Of a stretch of 64,000 bases of DNA, positions 45,512 through 55,800 are shown piece by piece (position 1 is the stretch's first letter; every line of letters begins with the position of its first letter). Origin of the DNA: Phaeobacter sp. B1627 (GTDB taxonomy: Bacteria; Pseudomonadota; Alphaproteobacteria; Rhodobacterales; Rhodobacteraceae); NCBI RefSeq assembly GCF_006265095.1, contig NZ_VCNK01000004.1, forward strand, positions 186,001 through 250,000. Reading direction: 5' to 3'. The position numbers and the translations under genes are program-made. Below the pieces are notes generated by a model that was given only the letters and a program-made list of their open reading frames with translations, was not told the origin of the DNA and ran no database searches.

Positions 45512-46860
45512 CAGGCGTCCCTCCGATAGACGGTCTGTCCCGCCACATAGGTTGCCAGCACCCGTCCTTGCATGCGCTGGGTGTCAAATGGCGTATTCTT
45601 CGATTTTGACTGCAGCTGAAACCGGTCCATGACGACCGGCACATCCGGGTCGAACAGGACCAGGTCCGCGGGCGCACCCACCGCGAGTCGGCCCGAAGCC
45701 AAACCCAGCCGTCTTGCCGGATTGAGCGCCATCGCCCGGAACAGGGTCGGCAGATCCAAGAGCCCCGCGTGATACAGGCGCATCGCTGCGGGCAGGAGCG
45801 TCTCCAGCGCGACCGCACCGGCGGCGGCTTCCTCAAAGGGAAGGCGCTTGCTCTCTTCGTCCTGCGGCGTGTGCATGGAGGAGATCACGTCAATCAGCCC
45901 GACCCGCACCGCCTCGATCACGGCCAGCCGATCATCTTCGGAGCGCAGCGGCGGTTTGACCTTGAAGAAGGTGCGGTAGTCGGCCACGTCCAGCTCGTTC
46001 AGGGTCAGGTGGTGGATCGAAGTCCCGGCGGTGATGTCCAACCCGTTGTTCTTGGCGCGCTCCAGCGCAGGCAGGGCGCGTGCCGTGGTGATCTGGTCGG
46101 CATGATAGCGGGCGCCGGTCATTTCCAGCAGAGCGATATCCCGGTCCAGCCCCATACGTTCGGCCATCGGGGAGACAGCGGGCAGCCCGCGCAGTGCGGC
46201 GAATTTTCCCGAGGTCGCGGCCGCGCCGCCGGACAGAATGGGTTCCTGCGGATGGGCCATGACCAGGGCGCCGCAGCTTCGGGCGTAGGTCAGAGCGCGA
46301 GAGAAGACCTTGGTGTCGCGGATCACATGGTCGCAATCGGTAAAGGCAACCGCGCCCGCGTCCATCAGAAACCCGATTTCGGTCATCTCGCGCCCTTCGC
46401 GGGCCTTGGTCAGGGCGGCCATGGGAAGCACGTTGACCGGGGCGTCGGCCTGCGCGCGGCGGGTGACGAATTCCAGCGTTTCCGGGCTGTCGATGGTTGG
46501 CGTTGTATCGGGGCGGGTCACGATGGTGGTGACCCCGCCTGCGGCCGCCGCGAGGCCTGCGGATTTGTAGCTTTCCTTGTGCCGTTCACCCGGTTCACAG
46601 ACCTTCACGCCGATGTCCACAATGCCGGGGGCCAGACATTTCCCCGCGCAGTCGATCATCTCCACGTCGGACGGCGACAGCGCATGTGCGCGCAGCAGGG
46701 CGTCGTGGCTACCCCCAGACTCAGGGCCAACATCAGGGCCAACCTCAGAGCGAGCAAGAATCCTGCCGTCCCGGATCAGCAGTGACCCGATCTCATCCGT
46801 GCCCGCTTCCGGATCGATCAGCCGGGCATTGTGGAACAGTATCGTGATCGGAGGCATCAT
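45511..46860 (-). CDS. Dihydroorotase-like protein lacking metal ligands (PyrX/PyrC'-type)
   Basis: 449 residues with the overall amidohydrolase/dihydroorotase layout. The metal-binding HxH of the first strand is replaced: VDIGVKVCEPG has G84 and K86 where active enzymes have His. The catalytic Asp of the TDHAP motif is M329 (ISSMHTPQ). Such inactive homologues (PyrC' or PyrX) form the scaffold for aspartate carbamoyltransferase in some bacteria, and pyrB lies in the same operon here. A structural role is therefore more likely than catalysis, and an active dihydroorotase should exist elsewhere. Start is ATG 46860 or 46857. Confidence 0.88.
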   Translation of the reverse strand: MMPPITILFHNARLIDPEAGTDEIGSLLIRDGRILARSEVGPDVGPESGGSHDALLRAHALSPSDVEMIDCAGKCLAPGIVDIGVKVCEPGERHKESYKSAGLAAAAGGVTTIVTRPDTTPTIDSPETLEFVTRRAQADAPVNVLPMAALTKAREGREMTEIGFLMDAGAVAFTDCDHVIRDTKVFSRALTYARSCGALVMAHPQEPILSGGAAATSGKFAALRGLPAVSPMAERMGLDRDIALLEMTGARYHADQITTARALPALERAKNNGLDITAGTSIHHLTLNELDVADYRTFFKVKPPLRSEDDRLAVIEAVRVGLIDVISSMHTPQDEESKRLPFEEAAAGAVALETLLPAAMRLYHAGLLDLPTLFRAMALNPARRLGLASGRLAVGAPADLVLFDPDVPVVMDRFQLQSKSKNTPFDTQRMQGRVLATYVAGQTVYRRDA

Positions 46861-46892
46861 CGCGGCAGGTCCTTCGGGCGTGTCGGTCGGCT

Positions 46893-46940
46893 GGCGGTTC
46901 GGTCAGCGGTGCGGGCGGCGGTTCGGGCAGCCGTGCGGGC
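46893..46940. repeat. 24-bp direct tandem repeat, two units
   Basis: GGCGGTTCGGTCAGCGGTGCGGGC is followed at once by a copy with two differences. It lies between the dihydroorotase-like gene and the membrane protein gene of the pyr operon. Confidence 0.8.
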
Positions 46941-46978
46941 ATCAGGGTGGGCTGCAGGTCGGGAGGAGAGGCGGCTGC

Positions 46979-47512
46979 TCATGTGGCCAACACCCAGATC
47001 AGCAGCAGGATCAGCGCCATCACCACCGCAAACAGAGTGGCTCCGATGGTGCGTGCGCGGCTTCGCGCGACACGTGGAGCGGTGCGTAGTCGCGGTTGCG
47101 CGGCGTCGCTTTTGATCTGGCCCTGGGACTGCCAGTCGGTTCCAGCCTCGCCCAGGCGCGCCGCCAGCACCACGCCGTCGGCCGGGGTCAACCGCGTGAG
47201 GGCACCGTCAAAGGCGCGGGCCCGCAGCACCAGGACATAGCCGGTCAACCCATCCAGTTTCAGCCCGTGTCTGGACAGATCCGCCTCGCTGACGCCGAGC
47301 CCGTCGCGCAGGTAGCCCAGGAGACCAAGCCCATCCAGATCTTCGACCGGAAAGATCTCCACCTGGGCACGATCGAGAGTTGCGATGCCCAGGACCTGCG
47401 CCAGTGCCGCGTCCTCATCGCGCAGGAAGGCAGCCTGTTCGGGCGGCATGTCGAGGTCAAAGACCAATACCTGATCGCGGGCGCCTTTGGGGATTTCGAT
47501 GATGTCGCTCAT
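46979..47512 (-). CDS. Uncharacterised protein with C-terminal membrane anchor, in the pyrB operon
   Basis: 177 residues. A soluble N-terminal domain starts SDIIEIPKGARDQVLVFDLD. A basic stretch (PRLRTAPRVARSRARTIG) precedes a C-terminal membrane helix (ATLFAVVMALILLLIWVLA), so it looks tail-anchored with most of the chain in the cytoplasm. It lies 3 bp after pyrB and before the dihydroorotase-like gene, suggesting a link to that complex. No family recognised. Confidence 0.83.
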   Translation of the reverse strand: MSDIIEIPKGARDQVLVFDLDMPPEQAAFLRDEDAALAQVLGIATLDRAQVEIFPVEDLDGLGLLGYLRDGLGVSEADLSRHGLKLDGLTGYVLVLRARAFDGALTRLTPADGVVLAARLGEAGTDWQSQGQIKSDAAQPRLRTAPRVARSRARTIGATLFAVVMALILLLIWVLAT

Positions 47513-47515
47513 GTC

Positions 47516-48472
47516 TCAGGCGCCTCCGGTCCGGGCTGTGCGCAGATTTCGCGCCAACAGATCCATGGCGGCCATCCGCACGGCGACGCCCATTTCCACC
47601 TGCTCCTGAATGACCGAGCGTTTGATATCGTCAGCGATCGTACCGTCGATTTCGACGCCCCGGTTCATGGGGCCCGGGTGCATCACGATGGCATCCGGTT
47701 TCGCCAGAGCCAGTTTCTCGGCATCGAGCCCGTAGCGATAGAAATACTCGCGTTCCGAAGGGATGAAGCCACCGTCCATCCGTTCCTTTTGCAGGCGCAG
47801 CATCATGACCACGTCGACCCCCTTCAGGCCTTCGCGCATGTCGTCATAGATTTCTGCACCAAATTCGGAAAACTGCTGCGGCACCAGCGTCGGGGGGCCG
47901 ATCAGCCGAATGCGATTTTCCATCTTGCCCAGCAGAATCAGGTTCGACCGCGCCACGCGGGAATGAGCGATATCGCCGCAAATCGCGATGTTCAGACGAT
48001 GCAGCCGCCCCTTTGTGCGTCGGATCGTCAGGGCGTCCAGCAGCGCCTGTGTCGGATGTTCGTGTCGCCCGTCGCCTGCATTCAGGACGGCGCAGTTGAC
48101 TTTCTGGGCCAGCAGATCGACAGCGCCCGAATGCGGATGGCGCACCACCAGAAGGTCCGGGTGCATGGCATTGAGGGTCATGGCGGTGTCGATCAGGGTT
48201 TCGCCCTTTTTGATCGAGGAGGCCTGCATCGCCATGTTCATGACATCGGCGCCGAGACGCTTGCCTGCGAGTTCGAAACTCGCCTGCGTGCGGGTGGAAT
48301 TCTCAAAGAACATATTGATCTGCGTCAGCCCGGCCAGAGCATCGGAGTGTTTCTTCGTCTGCCGGTTCAAAACCACATAGTCGTCGGCCAGATCCAGTAT
48401 GGCGGTGATTTCATGCGGACGGAGCGGTTCGATCCCAAGGAGGTGGGGGTGGTCGAATGAGGGGGGCTGCAT
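47516..48472 (-). CDS. pyrB: Aspartate carbamoyltransferase catalytic subunit
   Basis: 318 residues. The carbamoyl-phosphate loop is [20 protein letters not shown], with HPTQALLD and [12 protein letters not shown] further on, as in the PyrB group that associates with dihydroorotase-like partners. It makes carbamoyl-aspartate for pyrimidine synthesis and is first in a four-gene operon ending in plsY. No pyrI is seen. Confidence 0.95.
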   Translation of the reverse strand: MQPPSFDHPHLLGIEPLRPHEITAILDLADDYVVLNRQTKKHSDALAGLTQINMFFENSTRTQASFELAGKRLGADVMNMAMQASSIKKGETLIDTAMTLNAMHPDLLVVRHPHSGAVDLLAQKVNCAVLNAGDGRHEHPTQALLDALTIRRTKGRLHRLNIAICGDIAHSRVARSNLILLGKMENRIRLIGPPTLVPQQFSEFGAEIYDDMREGLKGVDVVMMLRLQKERMDGGFIPSEREYFYRYGLDAEKLALAKPDAIVMHPGPMNRGVEIDGTIADDIKRSVIQEQVEMGVAVRMAAMDLLARNLRTARTGGA

Positions 48473-48578
48473 GGGCGACTCCGCGCTGTTTGCGCCCTTA
48501 TAAGAGGGCCGGGCCGATGGGGCAAGCGATGGGGGCCGAGCCCGGCAGACGGCGTCTTTCCGGTCGGTCGGGGATTTA

Positions 48579-48598
48579 GGTATTTATAAAAAGGTGAA
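48579..48598 (+). promoter_or_regulatory. AT-rich motif upstream of the UDG gene, also present at 58.5 kb
   Basis: GGTATTTATAAAAAGGTGAA lies about 50 bp before the UDG start. Nearly the same sequence (GGTATTTTGAAAAAGATGAA) occurs on the minus strand near 58468-58487, beside a dispersed hairpin repeat. It may be a promoter element or part of the repeat family; the sequence alone does not decide. Confidence 0.4.
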
Positions 48599-48648
48599 AA
48601 CCTCATGGGGCGTTTTCCTTTGCGCGGCCGGGGTCTACTGTGCGTTTC

Positions 48649-49431
48649 ATGGAATCGGAACTCGACTATTGGAGCGCGAAGGCGCTTTTGGAATGGCAGG
48701 TGGAGCTTGGCGCGACCGAGGCGATGCTTGATGCGCCTTTGGACCGCTATGGGCTGGCGGAGCAAAAGCCCAAGGCCGCGCGTGGGGCCGAGGCCGTGCC
48801 GGTGCCGCCCAAGCCGCAAAAGGTCGATCCGGTTGCGGTGGCTCAGGGGCTTGCGAGGGCGGCACCGACCCTGCCGGCGCTGCGGGCCGCGATGGAAGGG
48901 TTTGAGCATTGCGATCTCAAGCACGGGGCGCGCAACCTGGTATTTTCTGATGGTCAGGCCGGGGCCCGGGTGATGATCATCGGTGAGGCGCCGGGACGGG
49001 AAGAGGATTTGCAGGGCAAGCCGTTTGTTGGCGCCGCCGGGCAGTTGCTGGACAAGATGCTGGCTGCGATCGACCTCAGTCGTGAGAAAAACGTCTATAT
49101 TACCAATGTTTTGCCCTGGCGGCCGCCGCAAAATCGCGATCCGCTGCCTGCGGAGATCGCCATGTTGCTGCCCTTTCTTGAGCGGCATGTGGCGCTGGCG
49201 CAACCGGATGTGCTTGTGCTGATGGGCAATATTGCCTGTCAGGCGGTTCTGGGGAAACGGGGGATCACTCGTTTGCGCGGCACCTGGGGGCAGGCCTGGG
49301 ACAAGCCTGCCTTGCCGATGTTTCATCCCGCCTATCTGTTGCGGCAGGCGGCCGCGAAACGGCAGGCCTGGGCGGATCTTTTGGAACTGAAGGCGCGGCT
49401 GGGCGCATTGAACCCGGGAGCTTCGGCATGA
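48649..49431 (+). CDS. Uracil-DNA glycosylase, family 4 type, with altered cysteine ligands
   Basis: 260 residues; excises uracil from DNA. The catalytic loop is GEAPGREEDLQGKPFVG and the Leu/His loop is MFHPAYLL. Family 4 enzymes hold a [4Fe-4S] cluster with four Cys, but here only C88 (HCDLK) and C197 (IACQAV) are in place; K91 and W157 (NVLPWRPPQNR) stand where Cys is expected. The cluster is therefore probably absent or different. Upstream in-frame GTG 48640 is possible. It overlaps the phosphoesterase gene by 4 bp. Confidence 0.88.
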   Translation: MESELDYWSAKALLEWQVELGATEAMLDAPLDRYGLAEQKPKAARGAEAVPVPPKPQKVDPVAVAQGLARAAPTLPALRAAMEGFEHCDLKHGARNLVFSDGQAGARVMIIGEAPGREEDLQGKPFVGAAGQLLDKMLAAIDLSREKNVYITNVLPWRPPQNRDPLPAEIAMLLPFLERHVALAQPDVLVLMGNIACQAVLGKRGITRLRGTWGQAWDKPALPMFHPAYLLRQAAAKRQAWADLLELKARLGALNPGASA

Positions 49432-50027
49432 AGGTCATGGCATTTTCCGACCTGCATCTGAGCGAGGAGCGGGCGGCAGAGCTGGTCGCGGCCAGCGCGG
49501 ATGCGGATCTGGTCATCGGGGCCGGAGATTTCTGCAACATGCGGCAGGGACTGGCCCGGGCGATGGAGATGCTGGCAGGGATTGCCGCGCCCGTCGTGAT
49601 GGTTCCCGGCAATGCCGAAAGCGCTGAAGAGCTGCGGGGCAGTGCCGCGCCCTCGACCATCGTTCTGCACGGGGCCGGGGCAGAGATCGGGGGGCTGCGG
49701 CTCTTTGGGCTTGGTGGGGGTATTCCTGAAACACCGTTCGGGGATTGGTCGTTTGACCTGTCGGAACGGGAGGCGGCGCGACTGTTGTCCGCGGCCCGGG
49801 ATGTCGACATCCTGATCACACACTCGCCGCCAGAGGGGGCGGGTGACACGACCTCGGCGGGGGTGTCGATCGGGTCGCAGAGCATCCGCGCGGCGGTGGA
49901 ACGGCTGCAGCCTCGGTTGGTGGTCTTTGGGCACGTGCATGATTGCTGGGGATATCGCGGACAGATCGGGGCGAGCGCCTGCGCCAATCTCGGTCCGACG
50001 CCCAATTGGTTCGAGGTCAGCCGATGA
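49428..50027 (+). CDS. Calcineurin-like metallophosphoesterase
   Basis: 199 residues. Metal ligands are D8-x-H10 (FSDLH), D34 (GAGD) and N62, with His in ITHSPPEG and FGHVHD. The usual GNH(D/E) is GNAE here, so the His that assists catalysis is missing at residue 63. The substrate is unknown. ATGA overlaps link it to the UDG gene before and the LysE gene after. Confidence 0.85.
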   Translation: MKVMAFSDLHLSEERAAELVAASADADLVIGAGDFCNMRQGLARAMEMLAGIAAPVVMVPGNAESAEELRGSAAPSTIVLHGAGAEIGGLRLFGLGGGIPETPFGDWSFDLSEREAARLLSAARDVDILITHSPPEGAGDTTSAGVSIGSQSIRAAVERLQPRLVVFGHVHDCWGYRGQIGASACANLGPTPNWFEVSR

Positions 50028-50647
50028 TTGCCATTTCAACACTTGCGGCCTTTGTGCCGGCGGCGCTGGCGCTCAATATTACGCCTGGAGCAGATATGAT
50101 GTTCTGTATCGGTCAGGGGCTGCGGTCCGGTCCCCGCTCGGCCATCGCGGCCAGTCTCGGGGTGGCCCTCGGGGGCATGGTGCATGTCGTCCTGGCCGGG
50201 GTGGGCGTGGCTGCGGTGATCGCCACGCAACCGGGCTTGTTTGATGTGATCCGCTGGCTGGGCGTGGCCTATTTGCTGTATCTCGCCTGGGGCGCGATCA
50301 TGAGACCGGGCAGCGTCGAGGCACCGGGGCAGGTGGTGCCTGCGTCCCGTGCGTTTCGGGCCGGCATGATGGTCAACCTGACCAATCCGAAGGTGATCCT
50401 GTTCGTGCTGGCCTTCGTGCCGCAGTTCGTGCGGCCCGAGGCCGGTGCGGTGCTGGGGCAATTCATGATTTTCGGCGCGATCATCGGGCTGGGCGGGGTG
50501 TTGGTGAACGGCGGCGTCGGGCTCTTTGCCGGGCGGGCGCGGGATCTCTTTGCAGGATCGGGCCGTGCCAGCCGTTGGATGAGCCGTATCACGGGCGGTA
50601 TTTTTGCGGGTCTTGCGTTGCGACTTGCCGTCATGGAAAGGGGCTGA
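50024..50647 (+). CDS. LysE-family amino acid/metabolite exporter
   Basis: 207 residues with about six membrane helices. The N-terminal FVPAALALNITPGADMMFCIGQG (as in the RhtB/LysE proteins) and the central MMVNLTNPKVILF are typical. Exports amino acids or related compounds; substrate not predictable. It starts within the phosphoesterase stop (ATGA). Confidence 0.9.
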   Translation: MIAISTLAAFVPAALALNITPGADMMFCIGQGLRSGPRSAIAASLGVALGGMVHVVLAGVGVAAVIATQPGLFDVIRWLGVAYLLYLAWGAIMRPGSVEAPGQVVPASRAFRAGMMVNLTNPKVILFVLAFVPQFVRPEAGAVLGQFMIFGAIIGLGGVLVNGGVGLFAGRARDLFAGSGRASRWMSRITGGIFAGLALRLAVMERG

Positions 50648-50653
50648 GCCCAG

Positions 50654-51196
50654 ATGTCACGTATCGATGACACCCGAGAGTTCGTTGCGGTCCGGATCGC
50701 GGTCTTGACCGTCTCCGACAGCCGGGGCCTGGAGGACGACCGCTCTGGCCAGGTGCTGGTGGACCGTTTGACCGCGGCCGGGCACCAGCTGGCGGATCGC
50801 AGGATCCTGCCCGATGAACGTGCGGAGATTGCGGATCAACTGCGGCGCTGGATTGCTGATCCACAGGTGGATGTGGTGCTTTCGACCGGGGGGACCGGTC
50901 TGACGGGGCGTGATGTGACCGTGGAGGCACACCGGGATGTGTACGAGAAGGAGATAGATGCCTTCGGGACCGTCTTCACTATGGTCTCGATGCAGAAGAT
51001 CGGCACCTCTGCGATGCAATCCAGGGCCACAGGTGGCGTGGCGGGGGGCACCTATTTGTTCGCGCTGCCCGGCAGTCCGGGCGCCTGCAGGGATGCCTGG
51101 GATGAAATCCTGGTCAATCAGCTCGATTTCCGGCACCGCCCCTGCAATTTCGTCGAAATAATGCCCAGACTTGACGAACATTTGCGACGGAAGTGA
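50654..51196 (+). CDS. moaB: Molybdenum cofactor biosynthesis protein B
   Basis: 180 residues of the MogA/MoaB fold: TVSDSRGLEDDRSGQ near the N-terminus and the binding loop VVLSTGGTGLTGRDVTVEA. It adenylylates molybdopterin before metal insertion, or has a related role. It follows the LysE gene by 6 bp. Confidence 0.93.
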   Translation: MSRIDDTREFVAVRIAVLTVSDSRGLEDDRSGQVLVDRLTAAGHQLADRRILPDERAEIADQLRRWIADPQVDVVLSTGGTGLTGRDVTVEAHRDVYEKEIDAFGTVFTMVSMQKIGTSAMQSRATGGVAGGTYLFALPGSPGACRDAWDEILVNQLDFRHRPCNFVEIMPRLDEHLRRK

Positions 51197-51278
51197 TCTG
51201 TTGCTGCGTATAAGCTCGTAACAGGTGAAACTCGGACGATGATCGCGTGGCCTCCGGGTCTGCAAAAAAGGGATGAAG

Positions 51279-52745
51279 ATGCGTTTTCTGCGACATAGCG
51301 TTATCGGGCTGTTCCTGCTCGCCGTGACCGCGGCCCTGGCCCTTTATGCGGTGCAAATGATCGCGGCCGCCATTCAGCAAAGCCTCGACCATGAGCGCCG
51401 TGCTCCTCCGGCGCGAGAGCGGGTTTTCGCGGTCAATGTGGTGACGGCCAGTTTCGGGCCTGAGCAGCCCGAGCTGATGGGCTTCGGTCGGGTCGAGAGC
51501 CGGCGCACGCTGGAATTGCGTGCCGCGGTCTCCGGTCGGGTGGTGAAACTGGCGGATGGATTTCAGGACGGCGGCGCGGTCGAAGCCGGTGACGTTCTGG
51601 TGGAAATCGACAAGGCGGACGCCCGCGCCACGGTGCAACGGGCCGAGGCCGACATGATGGACGCCCGCGCCGAGAGCCGCGATGCGGCACGGGCGCTGGA
51701 CCTTGCACGCGACGAGCTGATCACCGCGCAGTCCCAGGCGACCCTGCAGGAGCGCGCCTACCAGCGTCAGGTGGATCTGAAGACCCGGGGCGTCGGCACC
51801 GAGGCGCTTGTTGAAGCGGCAGAGCTGACCGCGACACAGGCGCGCCAGTCGGTGCTCACACATCGGCAGTCCGTCAGCCAGGCCGAAGCGCGGGTGGACC
51901 AGGCCAGCACCCTGGTGGAACGCGCGCGCATCGCGCTGGAGGAGGCGCAGCGGGATCTGGAGGACACCACCATCACCGCGCCCTTTACCGGCACGTTGCA
52001 ATCGGTGGCTCTGGCAGAGGGGCGTCTGGTCGCAAACAATGAAATCCTTGCGCAACTTGTGGATCCGGACCAGCTGGAGGTCGCCTTTCGCGTCTCCACA
52101 ACGCAATATGCGCGGCTGCTCGACGCGGGTGGCCATCTGATCCGGGCGGATGTCACTGTGACTCTGGATGCGGCCGGTGCGGGCATTCATGCACCCGGCA
52201 CGCTGGTGCGCGCCAGCGGCGCGGTGGGGGACGGGCAGTCCGGGCGGCTGATTTATGCCCGGATGAACCGCTCGGCCGGGTTCAAGCCCGGCGATTTCGT
52301 CACCGTGACCGTGCGCGAGCCGGAGATCCCGGATCTGGCGCGGCTGCCGTCATCGGCGATGGATTCGCGACAGACCCTCTTGGTTCTGGGCGAGGGCGAC
52401 CGGCTGCGGGAACTGCCGGTGGAATTGGTGCGGCGCCAGGGAGACGATATTCTTGTGCGCGGAGAGGGTCTTGCCGGACAGCAAGTGGTGGTTGGCCGGA
52501 CGCCGCTCCTTGGTGAGGGCATCAAGGTGCGGCCTTTGGCTCTGGGGGGCGATACGACCTCCTCCAAGGCGGCAGAACCGGATCTGATCGAATTGACGGA
52601 CGAGCGTCGCGCGCGGCTGGTGGCTTTTGTTGAGGACAACGGCCGTATGCCGAGCGAGGTCAAGACGCGGGTTTTGGGCCAGCTGACCCAGGCGCGGGTG
52701 CCTGTGGCGCTGGTCAACCGGATTGAAAAGAACATGGGCGGCTGA
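51279..52745 (+). CDS. RND efflux periplasmic adaptor (membrane fusion protein)
   Basis: 488 residues from the ATG at 51279; ATG 51273 is two codons upstream but too close to the AAAGGG site. An N-terminal membrane anchor comes first (about residues 6-28). A lipoyl half (FGRVESRRTLELRAAVSGRVV) follows, then a long alpha-hairpin with repeated Ala/Glu/Arg and the second lipoyl half (TITAPFTGTLQSVAL), then a beta-barrel. The last 50 residues form an extra helical, charged segment (LTDERRARLVAFVEDNG) not usual for adaptors. It precedes the pump gene by 93 bp. Confidence 0.9.
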   Translation: MRFLRHSVIGLFLLAVTAALALYAVQMIAAAIQQSLDHERRAPPARERVFAVNVVTASFGPEQPELMGFGRVESRRTLELRAAVSGRVVKLADGFQDGGAVEAGDVLVEIDKADARATVQRAEADMMDARAESRDAARALDLARDELITAQSQATLQERAYQRQVDLKTRGVGTEALVEAAELTATQARQSVLTHRQSVSQAEARVDQASTLVERARIALEEAQRDLEDTTITAPFTGTLQSVALAEGRLVANNEILAQLVDPDQLEVAFRVSTTQYARLLDAGGHLIRADVTVTLDAAGAGIHAPGTLVRASGAVGDGQSGRLIYARMNRSAGFKPGDFVTVTVREPEIPDLARLPSSAMDSRQTLLVLGEGDRLRELPVELVRRQGDDILVRGEGLAGQQVVVGRTPLLGEGIKVRPLALGGDTTSSKAAEPDLIELTDERRARLVAFVEDNGRMPSEVKTRVLGQLTQARVPVALVNRIEKNMGG

Positions 52746-52838
52746 GGCGCACTGCGGCTCGGCCATTTTTCCTTCCCTGCCGCACGGATGCGGCACCGGC
52801 GCGCAAGCGTTCCGGCTGAAGCCAACAGGTGAAATTGA

Positions 52839-55800
52839 ATGGCGATTTCTTCATTTCCGAAGGCTGGCGGCGTCCTGAGCTATTTCACCCGTCACCGGAC
52901 CGCGGCGAATCTCCTGCTGGTGCTGTTGCTGATCCTCGGCGCGGCGGCGATCCCGAACATGCGGGCGCAGTTCTTTCCCGATGTGATCGTTGAATCCGTC
53001 AATGTCTCGGTCGAGTGGGACGGCGCCGGGCCGGAGGATGTCGACAGCGCGATTGTACAGGCATTGGAACCGGCGCTGCTTGCGGTCGAAGGGGTGGAAA
53101 CAACCGAATCCTCCTCCCGCGAAGGGCGGGCGTCGATTTCCATCGACTTTGAGCCGGGCTGGGATATGGCCCGCGCGGCAGATGACGTCCAAGGCGTGGT
53201 GGACGCCGTCTCTACCCTGCCCGAGGAGGCAGAGGACCCCGAGGTCGAGCGCGCGGTGTGGCGGGATCGGGTCACCGATATCGTGGTCACCGGTCCTGTG
53301 GGGGCGCAGCAACTGGCTTTGCTTGCGGACGAGTTGATCCTGCGGCTGTTCGAGGTGGGCGTGACCCGCACCACCATCCGTGGGGTTGCCGCACCGCAAA
53401 CCATTGTCGAAGTGCCGTCCTCCCAGTTGATTGCGCATGACATCACCATGGCCGATATTGCCGCCGTGATCGCGGCCGAAGTGGAAATCAACCCGGCAGG
53501 CGAGGTCGAAGGGGCCAACGCCCGGGTGCGCACCGGGACCCAGAAACGCAGCCCCGAGGAGCTGGAGGCGGTGGTGCTGCGCTCCGAGGCTGACGGCTCG
53601 GCGCTGACCATCGGTGATGTGGCGCGGATCCGGGTCGAGGGCGTCGACCGGCAACGCAGCTATTTCGTCGGCGACAATCGCGCCATGTCGATCCGGGTTG
53701 ACCGTTCTGATCAGGGCGATGCCATCAAGATCCAGCGCCAGGTCGAGGAGGTCGTCGCCGACCTGAACCTGTCGTTGCCCCAGGGGGTCGAAATCTCGCT
53801 GATCCGCACGCGGGCCGAGGCGATCACCGGGCGGCTGGATATTCTGGTGGACAATGGTCTGGCCGGGCTTGGGCTGGTGCTGGTTCTTTTGTTTCTGTTC
53901 CTGAACGCGCGCATCGCCTTTTGGGTTGCGGCGGGCATCCCGGCGGCCATGTTTGCCGCGATTGCGCTGATGTATATCGGCGGCTTGACGATCAATATGA
54001 TTTCTCTGTTCGGGCTGATCATCACCCTGGGGATCGTGGTGGATGACGCCATCGTTGTGGGCGAGCACGCCGATTTCCGGGTCCGGCGGCTGGGCGAGAG
54101 CCCGGTGGTCGCCGCCGAGAACGCCGCGCGCCGGATGGCGTTGCCGGTTTTTGCCGCGACCCTGACCACGATCATCGCCTTCTTCGGCCTGACATCCATC
54201 GGCGGACGTTTCGGGGATCTCATCGGGGACATCCCCTTCACCGTGATCGCGGTGCTGGCCGCGAGCCTGATGGAATGCTTCCTGATCCTGCCCAACCACA
54301 TGGCGCATGCGCTGGCCCATAGTCACGAACAGCACTGGTACGATGCGCCCAACCGGGTTGTGAACCGGGGGTTCCGCTGGTGTCGCGATACGTTGTTCCG
54401 GCCCCTGATGGCGGGCGTCGTGCGGGCCCGCTATGTCGTGGTGGCCGGCGCGTTTGTATTGCTGGCGAGCCAGATCGCATTGTTCATCGCGGGGGACGTG
54501 ACCTGGCGCTTCTTCAACGCGCCGGAACGGGCCTCTGTGTCCGGGAATTTTGCCATGGTCGAAGGCGCATCCCGGGACGATACATTGCAGCAGATGCGGG
54601 AGTTCCAGCGCGCGGTCGAGGATCTGGGCGCCGAATACGAGGCGCGGTTTGGCCGCAATCCGGTGGATTTCGTCATGGCCGAGGTGGGGGGCAACACGGG
54701 CCGTGGCCTTGCGGGTACCGAAACCAAGGACAGCGACCTTTTGGGCAGTATCGCGATCGAGCTGATCGACGCCGATCTGCGACCCTATTCCAGCTTCGCC
54801 TTCGTCGGCGCGCTGCAGGATCGGGTGGTGCAGTTGCCGCTGACCGAAGTGGTGTCCTTTCGGGGCTGGCGTTCGGGGCCGGGGGGCGATGCGTTGGACG
54901 TGCAGATCTACGGCGCCGATGTGGCCACGCTCAAAGCCGCCGCAGAGGATCTGAAAACGGCCGTCGCGCGCTATCCGGAAGTCTCGGCGGTGGAGGACAA
55001 CCTCGCCTATGACAAGGAAGAGCTGGTGCTGGACCTGACCCCTCAGGGCCAGGCGCTGAACATCACGCTGGAGAGCCTCGGCCAGGCGCTGCGCCGCCGC
55101 CTGAACGGGATCGAGGCTGCAAGCTACCCCGATGGGCCGCGCTCTGCCACGATCCGGGTGGAATTGCCCGAGGGGGAGCTGACCGCGGATTTTCTGGAGC
55201 GCACTCTGATGCGGGCCCCCTCCGGGATCTATGTGCCGCTTGCCGACATCGTGACGGTGACGCAGCGGACCGGGTTTTCCACCGTCCGGCGTGAGAACGG
55301 CGTGCGGCTGATCTCGGTCACCGGCGATATCTCGGAGGACGACCCGGTCCGCGCCCAGGCGGTGATGACCGCGCTGGAAACTGAAATCCTGCCCAAAATC
55401 GCCGAGGAACGGCAGGTCGAATACCGCTTGTCGGGCCTGAGCGAGCAGGAAGACGAGTTCCTGCGCGATGCGATGAGCGGTCTGGTGCTCTGTCTGGCGG
55501 GGATCTATCTGGTGCTGTGCTGGATCTTCTCCAGCTGGACCCGGCCGATCGTGGTGATGGCGATCATCCCCTTCGGCTTGGTTGGCACCATCTGGGGGCA
55601 CCACCTGTGGGAACTGCCGATGAGCATGTTCACCGTGGTGGGCCTTTTGGGGATGACCGGCATCATCATCAACGATTCCATCGTGCTGGTGTCGACCATC
55701 GACGAATACGCCGAGGACCGCGGGCTCATTCCCTCCATTATCGACGGCGCAGCGGACCGGCTCCGGCCGGTGATGCTGACGACACTGACAACAGTGCTGG

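Noticed and set aside
52851-55604. Minus-strand open frame of 917 codons inside the RND pump gene
   Set aside because: The plus-strand RND protein is complete with all family motifs; the antisense product is low in hydrophobic residues and has no domain features.
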